Positions 1 through 10,706 of a DNA stretch of 64,000 nucleotides are shown here, one piece after another. Both the position numbers and the translations under genes were made by a program. How positions within the stretch are numbered: position 1 is the stretch's first letter; every line of letters begins with the position of its first letter. Source of the DNA: Druceiella hillmani. Lineage: Eukaryota > Arthropoda > Insecta > Lepidoptera > Hepialidae. The DNA is taken from assembly GCA_039881145.1 (NCBI GenBank), contig JAYKKI010000152.1, positions 186,001 through 250,000 on the forward strand, in the 5' to 3' direction. The notes beneath the pieces were generated by a model. It did not search any database and had not been told where the DNA came from. It saw nothing but the letters and a program-made list of their open reading frames with translations.

Positions 1-2360
1 ATATTCCCAAACGAACAAGAGATGGTATATAGCAACATCGAGAACCCCGTACTGGAAAACCCTATTTCAGAAAAACCCATAAACCAATTCGAACAACAGT
101 TAAAATTTAAATTTGTATATCATTCTCCCGCAGAAATAAAAACTATAAATCTATTTCCGAGAAGAAAAACAATCTTAATCGTAATTAATAGTATTGAAAA
201 TTAGATGACTAAATTATTTTAAAACAATATAAAACCAAATAGTAAATACACCATATTATTGTCCAATGAAAATCTCGCTCCTGAAATGATTTCAATATTA
301 CATAAACCTTCAAAAACTCTGCATATAACTTAATACTCTGTAAAACCGAATCAATAAACGTAACTGACCCGGACGAACAATGTAAGACAATTAAGGAAAT
401 TACGAAGGTAAAAATAAACACCGCGGAATCTCAGAAATTATTCAACAGATAAAACGAATTATAATAAACGATTACTGCTAGCCAAACGTGTACAGGAAAA
501 TAACGGATTTCTTTAACAACTGCGAAAAATGTAAACTAAATGAATAGAGAGAAATCCGAACAAACAAGTAGTCGCGTCCCGATTCCCACAAAACCATTTG
601 AAATCATCCACACGGATAAATTCACAATAGAAAAAAACAAATTTTTAAAAATAATAAATACATTTTTGAACTATGCGCAAGCATACCACTTACTTATAAT
701 CGCCTACGGCAATAAATATTATAATCAATGGTCTACTAACTTTCATGGCGCATCATGGCGCCCTCTTAGTATAAAAATGAATCAAGGATACGAATTCAAA
801 AACCTCCCTATTACTGAATTCATGTAGTACATAAAATAATTACGCATTACATCACTGTTTAATCACCCCCAATTTAATGGCATCATGGAAAGTTTCCACT
901 CAACATCGTTAGAACACGTACGAATACTCAAGCAAATAAAACCAAATTCCTTAAAAATAAATAAATTGATATTGTATGCAATATTAGGATACAATAATTC
1001 AATTCACTAAACCACAGGTAAAAAAACCCATAGAAGTAATTAATGGCCATATAGATAATTGAAACCCTTTCGACTTAAATATACAAAAATTGTATTTGAA
1101 AAAGGGTACCGAGAACCATAAAAATTTTATGAAAATTCTATATGTCGAGATCAATAAAAATAAACAGAAAATACAATTTTCACTTTAACAAGATAAAACC
1201 GCAACCGTATTAATCCGATAGAATACTTGGAACAGACTCCTGTTTACGTAAAGAACCCCTCAGGGATTAGATACAAATTACGACCCAGATGCACGGCTCA
1301 AAAAGTAATTAAAAACCAAGATTTGAAAATATTAAAAAAAACTCAAGAAATTCATAAAAGTAACATCCGGAAACCCAACACTAAACAGAAGTCCTTGTTA
1401 CGGGATCTTTCTTTTGGCAATACTGATAATAGCGGTGGAAATCAAACCTGGCGTAAGTTTGATTAATAGCAACCCCAGAGTACTACCATTTAAACTTGGA
1501 AACTAAAAGTAACAGATCATACCTTCACTTACTATAATATAGAATTATTGAAAGAAAAGATCATAGTAATAGAATCGCAAATTAATGCACTAACCCCTTA
1601 TATAACCCTCTATATATGGCTTATTCTCACCCTCTTAACATGCAGTTAACTAACTAAATGAAATTAATAAAAGATAAATATAACACGATTATCACACATA
1701 GAATCCGTTGTGGATTAGTAAATGGCCTAGAATGATAATTAAAGATATTACAAATTTGGACCAAGAAGATGCAAAACGCTATAACGAACAAATACGTACA
1801 TTACAAAGAAATCAAATTTATTGTCCTATAAAATTAATAAAGGAATAAGTTTAAATAAAATCTTAATAGACGAATGCAACCAAACAATATAGAAAATACA
1901 ATCACGTTCTTATAGTCTACAAAGACGAATACATCCTATGTCACCTGTATCCAATCACCTGTATCCACCTAGTTCCAATAATACTATAATAATCCCGTCT
2001 AAATTATTTCTGGCCATAAGTGGAAAGACATACCTTTGCCTGGATGATAATTGTGTAAAAATCAAAGATACATACTATTTTGATAACGTCACTTACATGG
2101 AAAACTTTAAATATCCCGATTGCATTCATGAAATAATAACACACCAAGAGCTGTTAACTAGCTGTCAGCACACATCAATAAACTTGACTTCAGAAACTAT
2201 CGAGAAACTAGATGATCAAAACTATTTGCTAATGTTCTCCAAATAAACCAATCTAACACTAACACGCCAGAAAGATGATTATACGTCCATTCTAGGAACC
2301 TACTTGATGAAACTCCCCATCGGTTGCAGCATAATGACAAAGGGCAATTAAGTTCAAATG
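1..2360 (+). pseudogene. Decayed errantivirus-like (Ty3/gypsy with env) pol-env remnant, cut by the window edge
   Basis: An old insect endogenous retroelement, broken by many stops and frameshifts and truncated at the left edge. About 480-1060 reads as an integrase core: a zinc-knuckle-like CxxC near 520, a first acidic residue in a HTDKF context near 620, a segment near 780 where the expected second Asp is Asn (KMNQGYEFKN), and a third acidic residue in an IMESFHS context near 885. About 1227-1440 resembles the basic C-terminal tail of errantiviral integrases. About 1630-2360 reads as an envelope-like region; one open stretch of 102 codons (1938-2246) holds several Cys residues and an N-linked glycosylation motif. 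No LTR was found within the window. Family knowledge: gypsy/errantivirus-type elements of insects. The env assignment rests on position and general character and is less certain than the integrase. Confidence 0.65.
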
Positions 2361-2441
2361 CCCACAGTTTGATGGACTATCCTAATAATTAATCTGCAAA
2401 ATAAATTATTAGGATAGTCCATCAAACTGTTGGCATTTGAA
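2353..2441. repeat. Near-perfect 38-bp inverted repeat (hairpin)
   Basis: The arms 2353-2390 and 2404-2441 match at 37 of 38 positions around a 13-base loop. It lies between the end of the errantivirus remnant and the decayed hAT remnant. It could be a tiny MITE, a fold-back rearrangement or a small-RNA precursor. Confidence 0.85.
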
Positions 2442-2509
2442 ATGACCAATATTACCATAAATAATTAATTCAAGCCCTTAAGATTACAAAAATTACCTAT
2501 GAGCCAAAT

Positions 2510-3260
2510 CCATCAAATGAAAGTACTAGTGACTCAATAGTTCCTTTCAAAGAAAAGCACTTCGGCTATTGAGTTTTTCTCCTTTTCCAGGGAAGCTATT
2601 GTTGAATGAAATATAGCCATCAATGAATGAAGATAGAACAAATATATTTCGCTGGTATGCTCGCAAAAAATTTTTTGATGAGAACTGGAGGTTTATCTGT
2701 TGTTAAAAAAAATATTTTAAAGCGATGTATAATTTTAGAAATATTTCAATATCTGGAAAAAGGCTAAGCTATTCGTCTTACAGCAATTTTTATAGTTAAT
2801 TTCAACATAATAGCACAATTGTTTCATTTTGTTAGTTCGTGCACTATAAATTGAAAAATCAATGCCACGACGTATTGCATTATGAAGAATTTGAGCTGGA
2901 CAACCGACACCCACAGTCTCTCGACCTAAGCTTTGATTCACTCGTGAGATAACATTGTTACCTACATTTCGTCCTATAATACCTCCGAAATCCACATTTG
3001 CATTATCACCGGTAAAAGAGATCCATTTTTTTTCAAATTGTACTTTTCGACAGTGTTCAGTAAATGATCGGCAATGGTATCAGAAGTTTCGTTTTCCAAA
3101 GCTAACAACTCCAGCAATTTGCTCTGCATCTCGGATTCCAATAAAATTATTGAATAGTTATGGAAAATACCATTATAAATTATCAGTGGTGTGATTGCTG
3201 GCATCAGTGGACAACCCCAAAAACACAACCTACAAGATGTAGGTTCTGTAGAAGCATTTC
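2510..3260 (-). pseudogene. hAT-superfamily transposase remnant
   Basis: Reading leftwards on the minus strand, overlapping frames give a degraded hAT-like transposase. About 3228-3000 carries an Asn/Glu/Leu-rich segment with ETSDTIADHLLN. About 2995-2735 carries a CPAQILHNAIRRG block, which resembles the hAT motif CPAHxxHN after the second catalytic Asp. About 2680-2560 reads as a downstream segment with IYLFYLHSLMAIFH. Stops and frameshifts separate the blocks, so no product is expected. No terminal inverted repeats were identified. This copy differs from the hAT elements at 7085 and 22790. Confidence 0.5.
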
Positions 3261-3270
3261 AATAGTATAA

Positions 3271-5045
3271 GGTGCGATGACATAATTACCTCAAATTTCG
3301 TCCTCCCACAAGCTAGGTTTCTAGCCAATTCGGAATTAGAAAATAGTTTTTTTCAATAACGACGAAGTACAATCCATGCTTTTATATAAATGATGGTGTT
3401 TTATGACACGAAAGGCAAGGGTGACCTCAGCTGCGTTACTTTTGTTATTACATTGCTTAGAAACAAAAATATCCAACTTACTTGTCGATGCACACGATCT
3501 GTTTTGTTTTTTATGCTTTTCGGTATTTACATGTATTTATATATCTGCAGCACCTTTATACCCAATCGAAACAAAACAATCGCAAATAGTATACTTGACT
3601 TCTTGTTCGTTACGTCCTTCTATAAACGACGGATATCTTGCTCTTAGTATATCAGCGAATTTACAGCGTTTTTATTCCAAGATGCCATTATATTGTAATG
3701 TAAAATATAATTATTACGGCCCAAAGTAATCAACGCATTACACAAGAATAGTTATAGATAAACGAGTCATAACTTGAATCAAGCTCGTGCACTGCACACA
3801 AACGCTACAGTCGAGCATGACCGCTGCGTGCTCTTATAGACCATTCGGTTTGAAAATATGAGGCTTTGCAGGGACTAGCAAAACGTCATATCCGATTTTA
3901 ATGATTTTTTTAAATGCTCACAAAATTATGTAGATCAAATGTGAACATAAACTAGGCCTAGAAATTCAATTGTATAAAAATAGCAATTTTGCAAGTAGCT
4001 TTAGATTAAAATATCTCGTAAACTGTCGGGAATTAGTCGAGATATGAAATTAAATGTAGAGTATACAATTTTGAATAAAATGAGCTTTCAATAATGTCTC
4101 TACGACTTATAATTTACGAGAAATTAATTTGTTAATGAAAAAGTCCGAAGCGGAGCGCTCAACGACGTAAACGAATAGTTGTAACTCAACGAAAAATTAA
4201 TAGATTTTAAATTTGTTTATTTTTTGATTGAATATTTTAGTGTCTACTATTAGAAAAAATTTAAAAAAATTTTGCCTTTATTATCGCGAAAATAAAATCT
4301 TTCGTTTTTTGGCTTTAAAAAATAGTATTTTTTTATTTTAAATTATTTCAATGCATATAAATACTACATTAAGTCAAGGACCAAAAAAATTTATTAATTT
4401 TTTAATATAAAAAATGCAATTTTAAAAATTTAACTATTGTGAATAATCGACCCGGCAATGTGAAGGTTCACAGAAAGGGATGATATAACTTTTACTCCCG
4501 ACGATCACACGCGTCTGAGCGGTATTCGAGGAGAAATGAACGAAAATAATAATAATATGAGAGATTTGAATTTGAAATACTAGTCTGAGGAAACTTAGAA
4601 ATTTAACATTATCAAAATTTAGTTAACAAATGGCAAAAAAATATTAAAGTAATGTTAAAAAAATGTTAAAATAATTTGTGAGTCTAGAAAAGTTGTCGTC
4701 TCAAAGTTTCTTTTCTAATAAAAAGTACTTGTTTACATAATTTTCTTAGTATTTTAAAAAAAATTATATAACTCGCGCATTTGAATTGCGGCTGGAACAA
4801 AAAAATTAGACTTGATTAAAATCCGGGCGGAGTCCGAACTAAATTCGTCAAATTCGGTTTCGACCGGATTTATCCGATCAGATGGTAACCTTAGTTCTGA
4901 CCCCATACCATAAACAATATTACCATTTGTACATACACAAATGCTCACAAAATAATTCGATGGGCAAAGAATATTGAAATTAAACATTAAACATAATAAA
5001 TAAGCTGTGCCGTGTCGACTGAAATGTATCTCTCAGGTGATGATG
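3271..5045. other. AT-rich intergenic stretch, nothing recognised
   Basis: No coding exon, RNA gene or structured repeat could be supported. Short open frames near 3390-3729 have no recognisable motif. Confidence 0.5.
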
Positions 5046-5578
5046 CGCCAGGTATGAAGTGTTATGAGGAGTAAAATAAGAAGTTCAGAGCGATAAAAAA
5101 GTGTAACCGTTAGGTTCTGATCGTACGAAGATCAGAGCGTTAGAAAAGTGTAACGGTTAGCTGGCCTCTCCACGCAACATTTCTGCGCATCTTTATCATT
5201 TTCTTATGGCGTAATGACAATGACGGAGTGTGACGAAAACATTTTGGCATTTTCTTGTGACGTTATCGCAATTACGGAGTGTGACACACATAGTTTATTA
5301 TCGTTCGCTTATATCAAGATGTAATCATTAAATGTCATTATGTGTGAATATTTGGTGTCTTCTGTACTACAAAATTAAAAACTCTCTTCAACTTTTAACT
5401 TCTTAGTCTGACGTTCCTAAATATTTTTAATTGTGTTGTATAAATTTGATCTTGTCCATTTGTGTTTTACTTGAAAATCATTATATTATCAGCATTTTTC
5501 ATTAAATAATATTCCATTTACGTTTAATGATATTGATATTTATATTTATATATAGTTTTACCTATTTCATACATTCCA
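5046..5578 (+). repeat. Dispersed repeat family R1, copy 1
   Basis: Shares its order of sequence blocks with the reverse complement of 32339-32713: a GCGCCAGGTAT start, TCAGAGCG...GTGTAAC, GGAGTGTGAC, TTAACTTCTTAGTCTGACGT, TGTGTTTTACTTGAAAAT, and an end near TTTACCTATTTCATACATTCC. This copy is longer because of an internal duplication of the GTAACGGTTAG and ACGGAGTGTGAC blocks. It is probably a non-autonomous transposon; no coding capacity was seen. Confidence 0.7.
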
Positions 5579-5635
5579 AGACAATCGTACTTTAGTAGCA
5601 AACTCCATTCGCGCGTCGGAGTAAATGGTTAGCTA

Positions 5636-5900
5636 GTCAAATAATTAGCCATGTTGCAATACATTCCGTCAAGTAAATATCCGGAATTGTTCATTTAAAA
5701 ACTGAGTGAATGGTATGAAAATTGTTCATATAAAAAACCTGGGTGACTGGTGGTTTTGGCTCTAAGTTGGTACCCATTACCTTATAATCACATGAAGTTT
5801 TTGTACCATGTGTGGATTATGTTTGTTTTTCTCACAATCGTTAGTTAATTTAGTCGACGAAACATGTTACATTTTTCAAAGAACAATTCTTGAATTATAA
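5636..5900 (+). repeat. Diverged direct repeat R2, copy 1
   Basis: Matches 6375-6610 in the same orientation. Both share GGTACC(C/A)AT, a TCACA(T/C)G(A/G)AGTTTT block, TTTAGTCGACGAA and AACAATTCTTGAATT. The second copy ends where the mariner fragment starts, so R2 may be part of that element or a target duplicated around it. Confidence 0.55.
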
Positions 5901-6374
5901 TATATCACTTTGATTTCTTATAGTTTTCAAACAACTGTATACTTTTGTAAATAATTTCAGTTTTTTACTCTCCAACTTACAAGGGTGATTTACTTATTCA
6001 TTTGTATTAGCGCCAATATTCAAGAAAATATGAAAGATTGAATAAAAATCAATTTAAAATATGCTTGGGATGACATTTCGTATGAAAAATCACTTTTAAT
6101 AATTAAAGAAAATAAATATAACCCCACCACGGATATCGAAAATAACATTTTGCGACCCTTGAAAATGTTGAAAAATCTTTTGGTGTTTTCGGTACCCGGG
6201 CCAGATATTGCCCATAGCTTCATATATAAACATTTAAATTTTTAAATTAATGGCATGTGTAACTTCTGGGAATAACAGGCGTGCATTATTGACCGTCACA
6301 TGGACGGAAAGGAAAGTCTCCTCATAATGGTTCCTTCTTTATCATTTTGTGAGTTGTCCTAATAATAAACTATA

Positions 6375-6610
6375 CTGGGTCAAATGATTAGCTGAGTTGA
6401 TATATTTTCTATCAAATAAATATCGAGAATTATTAATTTAAAAATCCTGCGTAAATAACATGAAAAAAAATGTTATGTCCTAAATAGGTACCAATGCAAC
6501 TTATTGTCACACGGAGTTTTGGGATCATTAGTTGATTAGTTTACTCACAGTAGTTGGTTGATTTAGTCGACGAAGAAGGTTATATTTTTGAAAAAACAAT
6601 TCTTGAATTT
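6375..6610 (+). repeat. Diverged direct repeat R2, copy 2
   Basis: Partner of 5636-5900, about 740 bp downstream in direct orientation. It runs straight into the HRANAPSH reading of the neighbouring mariner fragment. Confidence 0.55.
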
Positions 6611-6860
6611 TGCACCGCGCTAACGCACCATCTCACAACACACACACACTTACACGCAAGTTCTCGTTAAAAACTCATCGAACATCATGGACCAAACTCC
6701 GCACCTGCCGGATATGGCCTCGTGAGACTTTTTGTTGTTTTCTCAACACAAGTTATCAATTAGCGCAAGACGTTTTGAGTCCTTTAAATCTATAAAACAA
6801 AATTCGCTGGAGGGGCTGATAGACGTAACGGAAAATGCCTCTATCGAGTTTTTTGGTGAC
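6605..6860 (+). pseudogene. Mariner-like transposase C-terminal fragment
   Basis: Two frames joined by a frameshift near 6690 carry mariner signatures. HRANAPSHNTHTLTRKF corresponds to the family's HDNAPSH block, with the catalytic Asp replaced by Ala in the RAN context. PHLPDMAS-stop-DFLLFSQHKL corresponds to PDLAPSDFFLFPxLK, and ARRFESFKSIKQNSLEGL to the following helix. The stop in the PDLAPSDFF block and the lost Asp make it non-functional. Only about 80 residues of the usual 340 remain. Confidence 0.6.
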
Positions 6861-7076
6861 AAAAATTACTTGTTGGCTGAAGTAATATTTTGTGTTTTAT
6901 TAAAAAATGTATTTATTGGATATAATGCTTATTTTTAGTATAGGCGGTAATTTTCTTTAGAATAATAAATATCCGAAAATTTTGGACAAAACAGTGCATG
7001 AAGCATAATATTAGCTACAAAGATCTTATATCCCGATACGCTAGACACGCTATATCTTCATACGCCCTGATGTGTC

Positions 7077-7084
7077 GGTTAAAG
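7077..7084. repeat. 8-bp target-site duplication, left (GGTTAAAG)
   Basis: Identical to 9476-9483 and directly abuts the terminal inverted repeat. Eight base pairs is the hallmark of hAT insertion. Confidence 0.95.
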
Positions 7085-9475
7085 CAGGGCTGTCCAAACT
7101 ACATACCTTCGCGGGCCAATTAAATTTACTACAAAAGCCTGAGGGTCGCAGAAAAAAATACTTTTAATTTGAAGTAAAATAAAATACAGGGTAATTATTT
7201 CTTTAGACGTTTATTGATTCTACGTTAATTTATCTTTAACAATCACATCGATATCAACATCAACATTCGTTGTTGCCAGATGCATTGCATGAAGAAGTGA
7301 CTTATCTGACAGTGAAGATCTGTACTTAGATTTTATAAAGTTCATGGTTGAATACGCGCTTTCACATAAATAAGTGCTGCCCATCATCGATCCCATTTTC
7401 AAGCCAAAATTTGTTAATTTGGGGAAACGATCGCCAAGGATCTTAAAAAAATCCATTCCAGTTTCTGTTCTACACTTGTAAAAGGGGTCTGCCTGTACAT
7501 CACATAATTCCAACTGGTAATCAGTCTTTACGGTTTCAATTTGAATCGTTAATGGATGCGTAAAAAGTGACAAATCGCTCTCTAATTTTTTGAAATCTGC
7601 GAAACGCTGCTCAAATTCAAAAATTACCTCGTCGATGTACTTCAGGTGGTCAGAAAAGTTGCATCTTTCAAAATTTCTCATTTCGGTATAATGTTCTTCG
7701 CAACTTGGAAAAAAAGAAAAATAATTTTTTTCCAGCGACGTTTTCAACAATATCAGTTTATTTTTGAATCCATTCACATATCCATACAAGTTGGCTATAT
7801 TGTGTTGTTTGCCTTGTAATTTTAAATTTAATTCGTTCAAATGTTGTGTCATATCAGTCAAAAATGCGAGATCAGCAAGAAATTCAGGATCTTGCATTTT
7901 AGTTTCCATATCAGTAGTGTCAGATTTTATTTCATTTTTAAGAAATATGGGAATTTCTTTCCGTAAATCGAAAAAACGCTGCAAGCACTGACCAGCACTC
8001 AACCATTGGATTTCTGAGCAACAGCAGATCCCCATAGGTTGCGTTAATTTCAGTTAAAAAATTGCGAAATTTACGATGACTCAAACTTTGTTTCCGCCTC
8101 TAATAAGATTTGTTATTTTAACAACTATTTTCATGACATTCATTTGGCGCAAAGATTTTCGGCATAAGGCGCAAAGATTTTCCGCATCACGCACCAAGAA
8201 TGGTGTATGATACAATGGATTAATGGGCAATCAATGCCATTTTGTTTTAGATGTTCCGTAAATCCTGTAACGTTTCGTCATAGCTTTTGCTCCATCGGTC
8301 ACAATACAAGAACATTTTTGAAACCCACCGTATTCTATGACAGTTTTGTTAACAGCTTGAAAGATATCGCTGCCTTTAGTTGATCCATGTAGCGGCACTA
8401 AATTTAACATTTCCTCCGTGATCGAAAAATCTTTTGAAATGCAGCGAATAAAAATTATTAATTGACCGATATCTGTTTGGTCGGTACTTTCGTCCAAACT
8501 TAATGAATAATATTCACAGTTTACAATGTAATCACATATTTTTTTCGAAATAAATTCTCCCATATCATCTATTCGTCGCGCAACTGTTTGGTGAGATAAT
8601 GTTACAGATTCAAATTTTTCAAAAATGGCGACTGCGCATTTTTTTATAAAAACTCCGTCGCTGAATGGTTTTTTAGCTTTGGCTAATTGCAACAAACTTC
8701 ATAAGAAGCAGCCAAACGTTGTTCTTTGTCTGTATTTATTTTTGAAAAAAAACTTGTCTGCAGCGTTAGTTTCTTCAGCCACAACAATTTTTCTGGCTTC
8801 ACCGACATGATTTTTATATTATTCTTCATGTAAAGTAGTATAACGACGTTTAACATTATATTCTTTACTCACATACATAACTTGCATACAAATCATACAC
8901 TGAATTTTATTATTGTTATTGCAAATAAAATAGTCGAGTTCCCACTTCTCATTAAATGCACGATGTTCATCACTTATTTTTCGCTTCTTGGTAGAAATAA
9001 TGAAGTTTTTTAAGTATTTTTCTCAAACCGGCTGGTTAAATACTTGTGAAATTCACAATTACTTGTTAAATAACGTGTGAAATTCAAAGCGGCAGTGATA
9101 CGAACTTAATGAAAATACAAGTTTAACTAATACGGACACAAACAAATACTAACATAAACATCTTACTTACAGACTTCTTTTGTAAACAAAATACTTTCCG
9201 GGAATTCCCCCAATAATATAAAGATAACTTCACTTTTAAATGATGTCATGGGAATGGAATGTTACTAGATTAAAAATAAATGAATTATATATAATATTTT
9301 GAGAAATATTTCTATTATCCAAACTATTTATAGGTATCCAAAACTATTTTCTGATTATTTTACACTGTTAAAATTTAAATTTAAATCTAAATCTAAAAAA
9401 TTTAAATCTAAATTTTAAAATATGCGTCGCGGGCCCCTTGAGAACAAGCCGCGGGCCGTTGTTTGGACAGCCCTG
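7085..9475 (-). mobile_element. hAT transposon, complete ends, decayed (2391 bp)
   Basis: The left end starts CAGGGCTGTCCAAAC and the right end finishes GTTTGGACAGCCCTG, a perfect 15-bp terminal inverted repeat. The subterminal regions share a GCGGGCC motif. The element is flanked by the 8-bp duplication GGTTAAAG. Its cargo is one minus-strand transposase pseudogene, listed separately. The perfect duplication and termini point to a fairly recent or well-preserved insertion despite the broken gene. Such an element could still be mobilised in trans by an active relative (inference). Confidence 0.95.
7220..9010 (-). pseudogene. hAT transposase pseudogene (GTF2IRD2/ZBED-like)
   Basis: Broken transposase of the hAT element. 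From 9010 leftwards an open stretch gives a basic N-terminus (KKRKISDEHRAFNEKW) and a degenerate zinc-finger-like CxxC (QCMICMQV), then a stop near 8830. After a frameshift near 8710, 8695-8231 encodes the start of the RNase H-like catalytic core, with DESTDQTD and VTDGAKAM (the first two catalytic Asp). The region 8230-8040 is frameshifted (VMKIVVKITN block). From 8035 to 7220 a 271-codon open frame carries the insertion domain and the C-terminal hATC dimerisation domain (SAYSTMNFIKSKYRSSLSDKSLLHAMHLATT). The intact family member would be about 600 residues. At least two stops or frameshifts preclude function. Confidence 0.85.
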
Positions 9476-9483
9476 GGTTAAAG
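9476..9483. repeat. 8-bp target-site duplication, right (GGTTAAAG)
   Basis: Matches 7077-7084 exactly. Confidence 0.95.
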
Positions 9484-10706
9484 ATATCCGCCTTAATTCT
9501 TTTAAGTATAGTGAATGATAATGGAAAAATTTGCCAAAAGCTCTTCACCTTACTTGTGCAATTGGGGCAACATGTGACCTCACACATACACAAAAGCACA
9601 TTCATTCACTTTTCATTTTATTGAGCAATCGCTTGCTCGATTAAATATTTAATTATCTGATAACAGGTACAACAAATTCTCGGAACAAGTTATTCAAAGT
9701 ATAGATTCTATGTTTTAATTACACATAGAATTAATTTGTTCCTATATTTGTGGTTCTTATATAATCCTCTCTGTACCTAATTTGCCACAATATAAAATAC
9801 CCTACAATTATGTATAGTGTACTGTTTGAAAGGTTTCAAATAAATATATAATCATTTTAAATATATTCACGAGCTTTCATATCCTCGCAATTGTTCCTAT
9901 TGCTTATTCTTCTTTTCTTAGGCGTGTCGGCAATAGCACTTTACCGTTCGATGTCAATAATTCTAGATTCATTGCAATTATTGTTCGATGTACAATATGT
10001 AACATATCGTGTGTTACATATTTTACATCAAACAATAATTACAATACCGCTACGATGAATAAAATGAACTGCTATTATTTATGTTTTTCATTAAACGAAA
10101 CATTTATTTAATTAGCAAGTAACGTATACAAAAGTAATATAATGTTTGCACGATACATAGAGATGGCTTGAGCTACAAGTGTTATGAAAATTATAATTTA
10201 ATCTCATAAGCTAATATTGGTATTTATATATATTAGCAGGCTGAGATTACATTATATACTAATTGTGTTCATAAACAAATTATACAAATTTATTTAAGAC
10301 AATTATTGCTGTTCAATAGCTTCTTATTTGACATAATTATAATTGTTTAAATGAAAAGAAATAAGAAAGTATTCTAGAACGGTATTAAACCAAACAAATG
10401 AAGTTACCATGAAACAACCACTCGTTATTTATTACTTTTTGGTTGAAAGATCATTACTTTTAATTTATAAAGCCAGAATTGCAAATCCGGTGAATAATTT
10501 AAATTAAACTATAATTGCAAATCCGGTGAATAATTTAATTCGATCTGCTTTTAGCCTTCAAATTATTTTTAATCTCGCAGTATAAGCAGTGGTGATGTAA
10601 AAACCTGCCAATACTGTATTTAATCTTATGCAAATGTAAATACCAAAGTCACATTACAACTTGTGAATTCATTTATATCGATCTCAAATACGTTTCAGTG
10701 GTGTTT
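9484..10706. other. Intergenic region 3' of the sugar transporter
   Basis: AT-rich with no coding signal. It contains the 9971-10045 hairpin and a candidate polyadenylation signal for the transporter, AATAAA on the minus strand at 10433-10428, about 275 bp past the stop codon. Confidence 0.5.
9971..10045. repeat. 34-bp inverted repeat (hairpin)
   Basis: The arms 9971-10004 and 10012-10045 match at 31 of 34 positions with a 7-base loop. The size and shape resemble a small-RNA precursor or a micro-MITE. Confidence 0.8.
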
